Source: Guadua angustifolia (lineage: Eukaryota; Streptophyta; Magnoliopsida; Poales; Poaceae). Taken from it: DNA of 64,000 bases. Location of the stretch: assembly GCA_036346375.1 (NCBI GenBank), contig CM070503.1, positions 2,170,001 to 2,234,000 of the forward strand. Direction: 5' to 3'. Made by a program: the position numbers and the translations under genes. This document shows positions 34,240-45,189 of this stretch, in pieces. Each line of letters starts with the position of its first letter. The stretch's first letter is position 1. Below the pieces are notes generated by a model, which did not search any database, was not told where the DNA came from, and was given only the letters and a program-made list of their open reading frames with translations.

Positions 34240-35445
34240 TCCACTAATCACAAAGACAACATAAACACTCCTTGTGGGCATTTCACCGAACACCTTGTGT
34301 GCATAAAAACAGAGAGAGCGGAGGGGCGTTGGCCGCTGCACCTAGGATCTCCGGTCCTCCCGGTGGAATGGCGGGCGGCCGCAAGTGCAAGTGAGGAGGT
34401 CCTGAGCGAGGTGGCGTCGTGGGACTCGGCGAGGTGGCGTGACCGAGAAAATTTGGGTTGTGAGAAGGGACTTAGAAAATTTGGGGTGTGAGGAAGAGCG
34501 GGCAAGATGAACTTTATATAGGGCACCCATTTTCTCAAGCGGTTGGTAATAACAACCGCCAGAAATCTCTCAAGCTGTTAGTATTATCAACCGCCAGAAG
34601 AGGATTCTACAAGCTGTTGGTATTACTAACCGCTCTTGTAACGCATGGATGGGCGGGGCGGGGAAAGGTTATGCAAGCGGTTGGTATTACCAACCGCTTG
34701 TAGAAGGTGCTCTACAAGCGGTTCGTAATACCAACCGCTTGTAAACGTGTTGACCGCGTAATATTAAAAAACAATACGGTGCCCACATAGCTCGATAAGA
34801 TCTCTTCTCCCCACAGCTAGCGCGTGGCGCTTGAGGTACGGCTCAACCACCCGGTTGAACGCCGCGCCCTTGCCATTCTTTTTTTATCAGGTGGCCTTCT
34901 ACAAGCGTTGGTATTACTAACCGCTTGTAACGCATGGATGGGCGGGGACAGGAAAGGTTTTATTGCGGTTGGTATTACCAACCGCTTGTGAGAGGGTGCT
35001 ACAAGCGCTCGTAATACCAACCGCTTGTAAACGGTTGACCGCGTAATATTAAAAACAATACGGTGCCCACATAGCTCGATAAGATCTCTTCCTCCCCACG
35101 GCTAGCGTGGCGCTTGAGTGTACTGCTCAACCACCCGGTTGAACCCGCTCGCCCCTTTGCCATTCATTCTTTTTTATTGTGGCCTTCTACAAGCGGTTGG
35201 TATTATTAACCGCTTAGATCGTCATTTACAAGCGGTTCTTACTACCAACCGCTTGTAGAAGTTGGTAGAGCTTTAAACTCTCTAAGTCCCCGCATGCACT
35301 CTCCCACACCTTCAAATTTTCTAAGTCCCAGCGCCTCCTCTCGTCAGACGCTCCTCCCTGCTCTCTGCTTTCATGCCCACAAGGTGTTCGGTGAAATGCC
35401 CACAAGGAGTTTTGTTGATATATTCATGTTGGAGTAAAGAAAAAT
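34240..35445. promoter_or_regulatory. Large inverted repeat with internal palindrome cluster: putative divergent promoter of CACTA 1
   Basis: The left arm (34256-34500) read on the minus strand and the right arm (35290-35440) read on the plus strand share near-identical blocks. The first is around CAAATTTTCTAAGTCCC; the second is a 31-base identical block beginning CAAGGTGTTCGGTG. Between the arms lie at least ten ACAAGCGGTT...AACCGCTTGT palindromes identical in type to the element's terminal repeats. A minus-strand TATA box CTATATAAAG is at 34512-34521. Transcription units diverge from here: Transposase_24 to the left and the GRF finger to the right. Divergent promoter function is inferred. 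Confidence 0.6.
34612..35218. repeat. Tandem duplication of about 289 bp within the palindrome cluster
   Basis: The block starting ACGCATGGATGGGCGGGG at 34641 recurs at 34930, with parallel order of palindromes, an ATATTAAAAA...CAATACGGTG segment and an AGCTCGATAAGATCTCTTC segment. Several small indels separate the two units. Confidence 0.85.
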
Positions 35446-35488
35446 ATTGTTGATGGTAATTTGTTTCACTCTTTGAAGCAATTAATTC

Positions 35489-36011
35489 ATGTCGCGGCTT
35501 CATCAAATGGCGAGACGAAGAGACAACTAGAGGCATTATGATGAAGCTATCGTGTCCTCGATGCGAGATCCTCAGAATGTGTTCACCTCCCGTACATCCA
35601 AGAATCCATCCCGAGTGTTCATGAAGTGTTCAATATGTCGGTAAGTTTTTGAAGTTATTCATTTGTTCATATTCCTTGACTTTCACCTTCCGCTCCATTC
35701 TTTCTCGCTTGAAGGGCACAAAGATGTCCAGATAGCAAGTAATGATAAAGCCACCATAGTCTTGAAAATCTTGCAATGCAAATTCTGCATTACAAGAAGA
35801 TTTGCTGCCAAGGGAGAGTTCACAGATCCGACAGCTAGTGTCTATAAGAGGGAGAGATGCACATCCGGCTGCTTCTGATGACAACAAGAGTATTAAAAAG
35901 CTAGAAGAAAGGATGGAAAGAGTAGAGGACATGCTAAAGAAATTAGTTAATATAGCTATCATTGTAATGTTGCTCCTTTTAGTTAATATAGCTATCATTG
36001 TAATGTTATAA
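35489..36011 (+). pseudogene. GRF-type zinc finger protein remnant inside CACTA 1, opposite strand
   Basis: On the plus strand, exon 1 shows, across two reading frames, CPRCE followed by FTSRTSKNPSRVFMKCSIC. This is the CxxC...S.T..NP.R.F..C layout of the zf-GRF domain. It ends at a good donor (TCG/GTAAGT at 35641). A later part (about 35880-36011) encodes a charged helix (KKLEERMERVEDMLKK) and then a hydrophobic helix (IAIIVMLLLL), the coiled-coil plus membrane-anchor tail that often follows this zinc finger in plants. A 30-bp direct repeat (35942-35971 and 35979-36008) lengthens the tail. Exon 1 needs frameshifts, so I call it a remnant. It faces away from the Transposase_24 gene across the internal repeat cluster. 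Confidence 0.6.
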
Positions 36012-36311
36012 ATTTCACACTGCTTTTGGGGTTTTTGTATGGGAATTTATGAGCTAACTATGCTAAGCTGAATTTCTCTTTTTATGGTAAAATTTACGCA
36101 ATTCTTTCATAGAGTGGATATAAATTTTCGAGGTTTTGTTCTCATTTTAAAATGTGTACAAATGGTTTTCAAGCTTTGTTTTCATTTTAAAATTTGTATA
36201 AATAATTATGTACAAGCAATGTTAAACATCAACATATCAACATGATCATATGGAATAATTTGTATACAAGTAGTACATCTTAAGTCTTCGCTTTACAATT
36301 GTTCCTTCGTT

Positions 36312-39300
36312 ATGATCGTGACGTATGTAAGGAGCATCGACATCATCGCCACGCAGACGCTTATGTCGACATCAATCGTAAAAGGAGGGAGCTCGTCGAA
36401 TCGACCATACTCTTCCTCGCTCGGTGACGTTCTCAACTCCTACAATCCTTCGCTTGCCTTGGAGAACCACATGTCGCTTTGGCATTACCTTTTGCTTGTC
36501 CTTCGCTTAGGTTTGCTTGACATGTCCATTACATAGAAGACCGGATCACATCGTCGCGAGAACAAGCGGTCGCGCTTATAGCCGACTTCGTGAGATCCAC
36601 GGTTGTCATGCCGATTTGTCGACCTTCACACCGCTTTGGAGTCACTTGACCCATTGGCACTTAAATAGAGGACCTTCAGAGGTCCATAGTCGAGCTCCCA
36701 TATTTCTTCTATGAAACCATAATATGTGTCCAACTCCGCCATTGTTGTCTTGGCGCCTATACGACACCGCTGCTCGTTGGTGCTCCCGTTATCCCGAATC
36801 TGGTGTAGAATGTGTAACCATTGATCTCATACCCTTGAATGTCACGATTTCTTGTGATGGTCCCCGAGCTGCGCTGCAATAGTTCATCGCTTGACCCTTC
36901 CTCAAGGATGTACTTCAGAGTACCGCCAAAAGAATCCATGTGCTTCGTGGTTATCCAACTCTCTGCCTCTCCTGTGAACTCGTGGCGAGGACACTCTTGT
37001 GTCAAGGACATAGGGGCGACTATAGTTGATTGCTTCGCAATGGTGAAATGTGCTTGCTTGAATGTAACAAGATCATTGCATGCAACCGATTGCCTTCCTA
37101 TTGTCCTTTGCCCCGTAGCCTCCCTCGTGTCGTGATATGGGGACGCCGATAGGATTTAGATCATTCATGTAATCCACACAAAACTCTATCACCTCCTCCG
37201 CCACGTAGCCCTCGGCAATGCAAACTTTTCCGGACGCTAACGGTTACGGACGATTTCTTGAGGACACTCATGTACCTCTCGAAAGGAACATGTTGTGAGA
37301 CACACTTGGTCCGAGGATACCTATCTCCTTGACAAGGTGAACGGTGAGATGAACCATGATATCAAAGAATGCAGGAGGAAAGATCATCTCGAGGCTAACC
37401 AAACTTTGTACCACATCGCCTCCAACTTAGGCGGTTTAATTGGTTCGACAACCTTCTCGCTAAATGGCGTTCAGAAGGAACATAGCTTTGTGATTGTCCC
37501 CGCACCCACTCAGGCAAGATACCTCGATACTCACTGGAGCAATGTGTCATCAACACAAGGCGCTCATGGATTTTAGGCCTTGGAGTTTGTTCTCTTCGTG
37601 TTTACTGAGTCTCTTTACATTTGAGGAGTATCCGTAGGGACCTTCACACTGCTCAAACACTCAATCATGCTTTTTTTCTCTTCTTTGCTTGGAGTGTAGC
37701 TCGCAGGATGTAGAAAAAGTTGTTTTGTCCCTTCTTTGTTTTTCTGATGTAGGTCACTCCTCACCTCCATGTCTTCAAGGTCCTTCCGAGTTTGCAGCAG
37801 TATCTTTCGATTTGGCATACATATCTATGTAGCCTAGCGTGTTCAAGCAAACATTTTTCGTGATGTGCATGAAGTCAAGCGAGTGACTTAACCTCCAAAT
37901 CTTCCCAATACTGGCAGTCCCAAAATATTGATTTCTTCTTCCATGTGGGTGCATGACCATCCTCGTCGCAAGACAGTATGCTTCCAAGACCCTTCCCAAA
38001 TACTACTTTCAGATCCTTTATCATAGCAAACACAAGTCGCCCATTACGATGCCGAGGCTTAACACGAATTTGCTCTGCTAAATTTATCGCTTTTCCACCT
38101 CAAAGCATGACTCCGCCAGAAGAAAACTGCGGTGGCCCATGTACACACACTTCCGAGAGTTTTTCAGTACATGCAAATTGTTTCATCTATGCACCGGTGC
38201 GTGCTTTAAACCCTTGACAGCTTGGCGGACAGTTACGAGAGCGAGCCAATCGTTGATTGTTACAAACAACAATGCACGCAGTTGAAATACTCTTTTGTAC
38301 TCATCCCAAACCCGCATACACCATCCTCCCACAACTTCACAAGGTCTTCAACCAATGGCTTCGTGAGACATCGATGTCGCTTCCGTGTTGCTTCGCCTTC
38401 GATCAACAATGGCATCATGATGTACTTCCGCTCATGCACAACCATGGAGGAATGTTATAGATGCAAAGCGCCACAAAGCCAGTGCTATGGATGTCGCTCA
38501 ACCGACCGAAAGGATTCATCCCATCTGCTCAACCCAAACCTTATGTTTCGACTCATTTGCAAAGTTCGTAAGCCCGATCTACTTTCCTCCATCGCGAGCC
38601 ATCTGCAGGTGTCTAACATCCCGCCTTCCTTACGCTCTTCGCATGCCAACGCATCATCTTGGCATGACCTTCGTTAGCAAACAGACGCTTCAACCGGGGA
38701 TCACAGGAAATACCACAATACTTTGGTGGAGTTCTTCTTCGACGATTCCCATCTAATTCACCGATCGCCACGCCGCACCTTATCTGGGATTCTTCGCGAC
38801 ACTGGACAAACCTCCAAATCGGCATACTCATTGCGATACAGATACAATCGTTAGGACATGCGTATCTTCCGTACTTGCAATCCTAAAGGGCGGAGGACTC
38901 GCTTCGCTTCATCGTGAGATTCGTAGAGTGTTACCTTCCTAAGCAACTTCTTTACGAGTGATAACAAACCATTGAATGCCTTGTCCGACACATCGCTTGT
39001 GGCCTTCCATTGCATGAGTTCTAGTGTAGTACGCAGTTTTTGTGGCCCCGTCCACGCTTTGGGTACAAAGCGCCTGTGGTCCTCTACCATGCTCAAACTT
39101 CTTGTATTGTCTTTCCTCTCGTGAACTCTCCTCTCCATCACGGAGCATCCGATCTAACTCATCATCGCCATACTGCCGATCAGATCTTCCACGGACCCAT
39201 ATTGAGTGGTGTCCCAAGATACCGCTGGCTCTATCTTCCTCTTCTTCATCTTCTTTATCATCTTCCGTCAATCGCCTGCTTTCTCCATGGTGGGTCCAAA

Positions 39301-39543
39301 GAGTATAGTTTGCAATGAAACCTCTCGTGATCACATGGCTCATAACCATCCATCGCTCGAGTGCTCCTTCTCATTCTTGCGCTCTCACGATGGACAACGA
39401 TGAAGCTTCCTCGAGGCAAAATGCAACGGCCGTGGTCGAGAAACTCCTTCATGCCATCTCTGAACTCTCTTGACCGACGGTCCGCATTGTACATCCATTG
39501 CGGTTCATCTACACCAATAAAAATAATAACAACATCTATCACA
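36312..39543 (-). pseudogene. CACTA 1 TNP2 transposase, frameshifted
   Basis: TNP2 is the DNA-cutting transposase of CACTA elements. Minus-strand motifs occur in family order. N-terminal WMYNADRRSREFRDGMKEFL is near 39480, and HVITRGFIANYTLWTHHGE near 39310. Then come LMQWKATSDVSDKAFNGL near 39000, PLVEDLVKLWEDGV near 38360, LDFMHITKNV near 37880 and a DUF4218-like region near 37700. DUF4216-like DIQGYEINGYTFYTRFG is near 36820, with a short C-terminal stretch to about 36340. The frame changes many times and there are stops, so no full protein can be made. Confidence 0.8.
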
Positions 39544-40353
39544 ATATTTAATTAATTAAAGCTAACTATGTCTAATAGTTTTGTATTTTTAATCATTCTC
39601 GCATTCTTTTAACTAAAGCCAACTAATTATTTCTAATCCCGCTGCATTTTTTAAAATAAAACTAACTAATTGTTACATGTTCAGCAAACCTTTTCTATCA
39701 TCCGCATTTTAATTTTACTAAATAAAAATTATTTTTACCTTTTCCCCACCTTTGTAATTTTTATCGTTTCACATTTATTGCATTTCATTCCATACACCAA
39801 ACAATATATCGCCTTAAGAACAAAAAAATAAGCCAACAATGTAAACAATACTAATAATTCCCACAAGAACAAAACATGATTTTCAACATCCAATGCACAA
39901 AAAATATATATATATGGGGAGATGGATGTCAAGAACATATTACTCACCTTAGAAACAATTAATTCCAAGCTAATAACCTCAATTGAAAATTTTGGCAGAC
40001 TCTCCCCATGAATCGCTATCGCCCACCACTCTGTCCTGTGCGAGCTCGGGAGGAAGATGGGGTTTAATCTTATTTGGCGGGACGGGGGGTTCTCTACAAG
40101 CGGTTCTACACACTAACCGCTTCGATCTCCACCTATAGAAGCGGTTCGAGTTTTGAACCGCTTAGATATCTAGAAGCGGTTCTAGACACGAACCGCTTCT
40201 AAAGATGGGACTCCAAAAGGGTTCGTGTCAAGAACCGCTTTAGAGACCCTCCCGCCTGCTGCCTACTTAACCGCTAGGGCATCGAGAGCACAAGCGGCAA
40301 GACTCTAACCGCTTGTGATAGACAGGTTGTGAAGGCCGGTTACAGTAGTAGTG

Positions 40354-41921
40354 ATTCAAAATATGTCCAGATCATTTAAAAACTATCAGATCCGTTTTCA
40401 CCCGTAGTCTCACACACATGTAATTGGGATAGAACAAATTACAGGTATTTTTTGTGTGGCCTCTAGCTAGAGACAGCTGCACCACCACTGCCTCACTACC
40501 TCCTAATTTTAATTAGTTGCAACTGCCAAGCAACCTAGCTAGCTAGCTGTTCGTGATCAATGGAATTGTTAAAGGTAACTGTATAGGTAAAGGTTTTATT
40601 AAAAATAAATCATGGAAACAAAACAATTATTGTGGATTTTCATACTTTTCAACTAATAAAAAAGGCACAAATAGTAATAGTCATATATAGCTCAAAATTT
40701 AAGTAGTAGGAACGTAGAGGTGTGGGAAAAGGAAAGCATTTTTCCTGTGGCTCCAGCCTTGCAGTGCAACGCTATCACCCCAGGAATCAATACATGCACA
40801 AGGAATATTGAGCTTGCTTCCGTTCTTTCTTTCTGCCGCCCCACCCTGTTGCTACTTCTATACGGGAGTAGTACTCACCACTCCTACATGGAAATCGGGA
40901 TCACCTGCAGTCATGTTACGACTGCAACTTTAGCAGTTGTATGTAGACCGTTGGATAGAAAAACGATGGTCTAGATCTTCTGGAATACATATATATAGTG
41001 GCAAGCACAAACTGAAAATTTGAGTATCTTAATTATTTACCAAGCTGGCTTGCCTCATCGGATAAATATAGAAGAGAGCTAGCTGGGGAGTGCTCGATCA
41101 GAACACTAATCCTCGCACTTAATAAAGGCAAATTAAGCACTTGAAGAATAAGGGAAGCCTAAATTAAGGCTAGCTATTAATTCAATTGAGGAGTAGACAT
41201 GTTTTACACATGAATTTAGGCAGCCATGGCCATCAATTGTCCACAAGTAATTAAGAGGGGATGGGCATTAGCCAGCGTTATATTAACACACCCATCCCCT
41301 ATTTCCACTCGTGCTAGCGTACGTGCGCGTTCCTTGGCCACTAATTAACCTTCGACTATTACTCTTCGCCTCTCTAACAATAGCACTAGTAATTAACCAC
41401 CAAAACCCGTCTCTCTCTCTCTCTCCCTAAACAAATTAAACGGGAAGGTTATAAGAGTTGCAAAGCAACAGCAGAGCTTGGAGAGGAGATCAGAAGACAT
41501 CCAAATTATTGAAGACACGATATATATATAGACGTCAAGCAGAGAGCCGGCTAGGTTTTGCCGCACAACGTACTCCTCCGATCCTTCTTTCTTTCTCTCT
41601 CTAGAGAAGAGAAGAGAAGCTGAGAGGAGAGGAGAGAGAGGGAGGGGGCTTCTTGTCTATTAATAAGGCAAAGGAAACTTCCATTCTTTCCATTGATTAT
41701 ACACTACTAGTGCTCCTCGACCTCCTGTTATATATGCAAGCAAAGCAAAGCAAAGCAAAGTAAAACGCCTCATCGTCTTATCTCCACTTCTCCTTGCTCG
41801 CCATAAAAACCAAGCTAAGCTAGCTACGCCCCCACCACCCCCCCACATACGCAGTTAGCCTGAGCCTGCCGCTCTCATCTCTCCTCTTACTTCTCTCTCC
41901 TCCTTTCCTTGCTTCTGCAAC
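40354..41921 (+). promoter_or_regulatory. Upstream region and 5' leader of the C2H2 gene
   Basis: The 1.6 kb between CACTA 1 and the zinc finger start codon. It contains a CT-rich stretch (41409-41425), a GA/CT-rich leader (41585-41650), an AGCAA-type pentanucleotide run (41738-41760) and a TATATATATAGAC box near 41520. No gene is seen. Confidence 0.4.
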
Positions 41922-42908
41922 ATGCAAACGGAGCTGGCCGAGAAAGACCGCGGGCCGGCGCTCATCGTCATGTCCACGACGTCGTCCATGGAGATCTCCG
42001 GCGAGGCGGACAAGCAGCAGCAACACCTCGCCGCCGTCGTCAAGCGCAAACGCACCAAGAGGCCGCGCCACCACCCGCCGGCGTCGCCCGCGTCTTCCTC
42101 TGAGAGCACCACCACCGAGGAGGAGGACATGGCCCACTGCCTCATCCTCCTCGCCCAGGGCCAGGGCGCCGCCGTCGACTCCAAACCATCGCCGGTGCAA
42201 CTGCAGGCGCAGCCGTCGCCTCCGGTCGCCACTCCGCCGCCCTTGGTGAAAACCGAGAGGTACACGAGCCGCAAGTACACGGAGGCGGCCACCACGGTGG
42301 ACGGCGTCCGGGCCGGGTTCTACGTGTACGAGTGCAAGACGTGCAACAAGTGCTTCCCCACCTTCCAAGCCCTCGGCGGCCACCGCGCAAGCCACAAAAA
42401 GCCACGCCTCGCCGGCTCCGACGAGGAGAACGCCAACACCAGCACCGTCACCATCGCCACGTCGAAGCCACCGATGACGACAGCCTCGCCGCCGCCACCA
42501 CCTTCTCAGGTTGACGCCGCCATCGTTCCCGCCCCGGGCCTCACCACCGTGTTGAGCCTTAACAACGGCGCCGGCAGCATCAGCAAGCTGAGGGTGCACG
42601 AGTGCTCCATATGCGGCGCCGAGTTCGCCTCCGGGCAGGCTCTGGGCGGGCACATGCGGCGCCACCGGCCGCTCCACCAGCCGGAGAGGGCGGTGACCGC
42701 GATCACCACGGACACGAAGAAAGAGGGGAGCACGAGCATCAACCTGGAGCTCGACCTCAACATGCCGGCGCCGTCCGACGAAGAGTCCGTGTCTCTTCCG
42801 CCACCGCCACCGCCACCGCCGGTGGTGCTCGGTCTTGGGCAATTCGACGACGGCAAGAAGGGCCTTATGCTCACGGCCTCCGCAGCTCTGGTGGATTGTC
42901 ATTATTGA
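41922..42908 (+). CDS. C2H2 zinc finger transcriptional repressor, ZAT type, two QALGGH fingers and EAR motif
   Basis: Plant ZAT-type proteins bind DNA through two widely spaced fingers and repress stress and development genes in the nucleus. This 328-residue, intronless gene shows all landmarks in order. There is a basic nuclear signal KRKRTKRPR (41-49) and an L-box-like EEEDMAHCLILLA (67-79). Finger 1 is at 136-158 (C138, C141, H154, H158, FQALGGH), finger 2 at 226-248 (C228, C231, H244, H248, GQALGGH). An EAR repression motif LELDLNMP is at 275-282, followed by a run of eight prolines. The KRKRTKRPR block and finger spacing resemble the ZAT5 group. Coding GC is high, as usual for grass single-exon genes. 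The ATG at 41922 is the first in frame and follows a CT-rich leader. It lies between two large CACTA elements but appears undamaged. Confidence 0.95.
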   Translation: MQTELAEKDRGPALIVMSTTSSMEISGEADKQQQHLAAVVKRKRTKRPRHHPPASPASSSESTTTEEEDMAHCLILLAQGQGAAVDSKPSPVQLQAQPSPPVATPPPLVKTERYTSRKYTEAATTVDGVRAGFYVYECKTCNKCFPTFQALGGHRASHKKPRLAGSDEENANTSTVTIATSKPPMTTASPPPPPSQVDAAIVPAPGLTTVLSLNNGAGSISKLRVHECSICGAEFASGQALGGHMRRHRPLHQPERAVTAITTDTKKEGSTSINLELDLNMPAPSDEESVSLPPPPPPPPVVLGLGQFDDGKKGLMLTASAALVDCHY

Positions 42909-44330
42909 CAGAGCGCACTCACTGCCTCATGAATTCTTTTCTTAACACTGATTGATCATTTTTTTTATTCAGGGGAATTTTACTATACTCAATTACTTAC
43001 AATTTGTTTCTTGGCATGGATATATCACGAGGAAACTGTAACATACAATTGATTCTTTCAATTCTTTGGTGGAAGATAAACTATACATAGTAACTAATTG
43101 ACATTTATATATACATGTTGTTGGTGGTAAATTTGGAATTAAAATTCCATTTTCTAGCTCCAGGTGAAAAGTTTGGCCACTTGGAGTGATGAGTGAGTGT
43201 GTGAGCGAGCGGTCAGGGTTGTCTGAATGTGATGAAATGAGGTGGCAATGCCATCCTATTGTTCTCAATGGAAATTAAAGGAGCGGGTGCAATGTTATGG
43301 ACTACTATTATATATCCACCGTTTCTTGTTATGTGTGAGTTCTATTCAGTGGAAAATGTTGCAAAATATCCCTGTACAAATTAAGCAGAATCTGTATATA
43401 TACATGTACAAAATATATTGATGCATTCTCTTTGTATGAGATTGTTTGAAATACGAGACTTTTTACTATCCTTGGGAGGTAAGTATCTCTTGATACTAGT
43501 TTAATGTAAATTTTGGTACCTCAATGATGGTAAAATAACACTCTTGAAATATACCCTACAGAGATCGCTTCTAATCAATTAGGTAATTAAATAGCACACG
43601 GCCGGTTTTCCTATATGCAATATGGTATTGAATAAAATGAGTTAGTAATACTTTAGCTGTTCTTTCAGTGTTATATATTTTTTAAGAGTTTAATTAGTTG
43701 TTTCAATTCAAGTGGTGGCGCGTGTACGTTTCCTTTTGATGAGCTTAGCTAGTAGCTTGTTGCAATAAAGATAGATAGTGAAGTAGGCAAAGTTGCCAAT
43801 GGAATTGAGAGGGTTGCAAGCAAAAGGACAATTGGAAGCTAGCTAAGCTGCTTCTAAAGAGATCGAGGAGTGGGAGTTCGGCAAATTGGCATGCATGGAT
43901 GAGTGTAGTGACTTGTTTTGTTGCCTCGCTACCTGTCTGTCTAATCTACCTTTAGCTGTTGTATGTTTTGGTTTGGTTTGGTTTGGTTTCTCCACCACCA
44001 AGTAAATTAAAGGGCCTTATGCGTATGGCAGGATCCGGTTCTTTTCCTGAAGATGAGATTGTTTTGTTTGCAAGCTAGCCAGCCAGGCCAGCTCCTCTCC
44101 TGCATTAAATTCCAAAGAGAGGCATGCATTACAAACAAGCTGAGGAGCAGTCTGCTAGCTTAGGTGATCAAGGAGCTGTCTGTCGAGTGGATCTCAGGCA
44201 TCCTCCAATTGTAAGTAAGTGTCTGCTCTGCTGTCTACCGGCTCGTTTGCTTGCGAGTTAGGTCGATCGAGCTCCTAAAAATACATAGGACAAGGAGAGA
44301 CAAGTAGCAACTTCAGGAGCACAATTCAAC
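42909..44330. other. 3' flank of the C2H2 gene, no further gene seen
   Basis: AT-rich flank with a short TTTGG repeat (43966-43989). No reading frame with a recognisable motif, and no RNA gene. Confidence 0.5.
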
Positions 44331-45189
44331 CACTACCAAAGAAACCGTACACCATAGACAATTTACCAACCACATCACAGACGGTTTTGTGAACCGTCAG
44401 TGATGACAATAGATCATTACAGACAGTTTTTTTTGCAGTGATACAATAGGTTATTACAGACGGTTTTGTGAACCGTCAGTGATGACAATAGATCATTACA
44501 GTGATACAAACCGTCTGTATCGAAGTGTCGGTGATGACAATAGGTCATTACAGACAGTTTTTTTTGCAACCGTCAGTGAAAAAACCCATCCCAGACGGTT
44601 TGTTTGTTATGAGAACCACACCATAGAGTTTGGAACCATCTGTGATGAGGGTATATAATCACAGACGATTGCAAATTGGAACCGTCTGTGATGTGGGGCT
44701 CATCACAGTGGAACCGTATGTGATGTTGATTTTTCATTTTTTACTAAATTTTGTTTTATTGGCTAGCTTCAAGAAATAATAGCCATGCTCTCTGAAACAA
44801 AAGACAATACAAAGAACATCACCAGTATTATTATAACATACATTTCAAAAATGAGCTCCGATCACATATCAACATACAACGCATCCATTTTAGAAATCAA
44901 CTCACATATATAAAAATCAACTGAATTCAGAACTACAACTCACAAATTCGCAGTACAAGGCTCACAAATTAATCGAAACGGTACCTAACAAATTCACAAC
45001 TCTTCAGACGAGGCTTGAGTGGTATTTGCCTTTTGGATACGTATCAAGAAGGCACAGAGTTATCCTCGAATACCTAACAGATAAGTCTGTTCCAACATAG
45101 ATTCAGCGCATTACCAAGCTTGACAATAGGAAAAGTAAAGTCTTGATATATATAAATTAATAAGTGAAAACAATTGTTGCAAGATTGAC

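Larger units (their letters stand above)
29218..40353 (-). mobile_element. CACTA (En/Spm) transposon 1, about 11.1 kb, decayed autonomous structure
   Basis: The left end reads CACTACTGCTATG and the right end ACAGTAGTAGTG, the CACTA terminal signature. Both subterminal regions (29245-29490 and 40090-40320) are packed with palindromic ACAAGCGGTT/AACCGCTTGT repeats. On the minus strand from the right end come a TNP2 transposase, then a Transposase_24-type gene, then a Ulp1-like region, all broken by frameshifts. A second cluster of the same repeats lies internally (34520-35260). The 3-bp flanks (TAT and ATT) do not match perfectly, so the target duplication is unclear. The element is probably inactive itself but old copies can still be moved in trans. 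Confidence 0.85.

Noticed and set aside
29215..40356. 3-bp target duplication for CACTA 1
   Set aside because: The flanks are TAT on the left and ATT on the right; they do not match without shifting the ends, so I do not claim a duplication.
41820..42902. Long minus-strand open frame of 360 codons opposite the zinc finger gene
   Set aside because: It is Arg/Gly/Leu-rich low-complexity sequence with no motif; its openness follows from the GC-rich codons of the plus-strand C2H2 gene.
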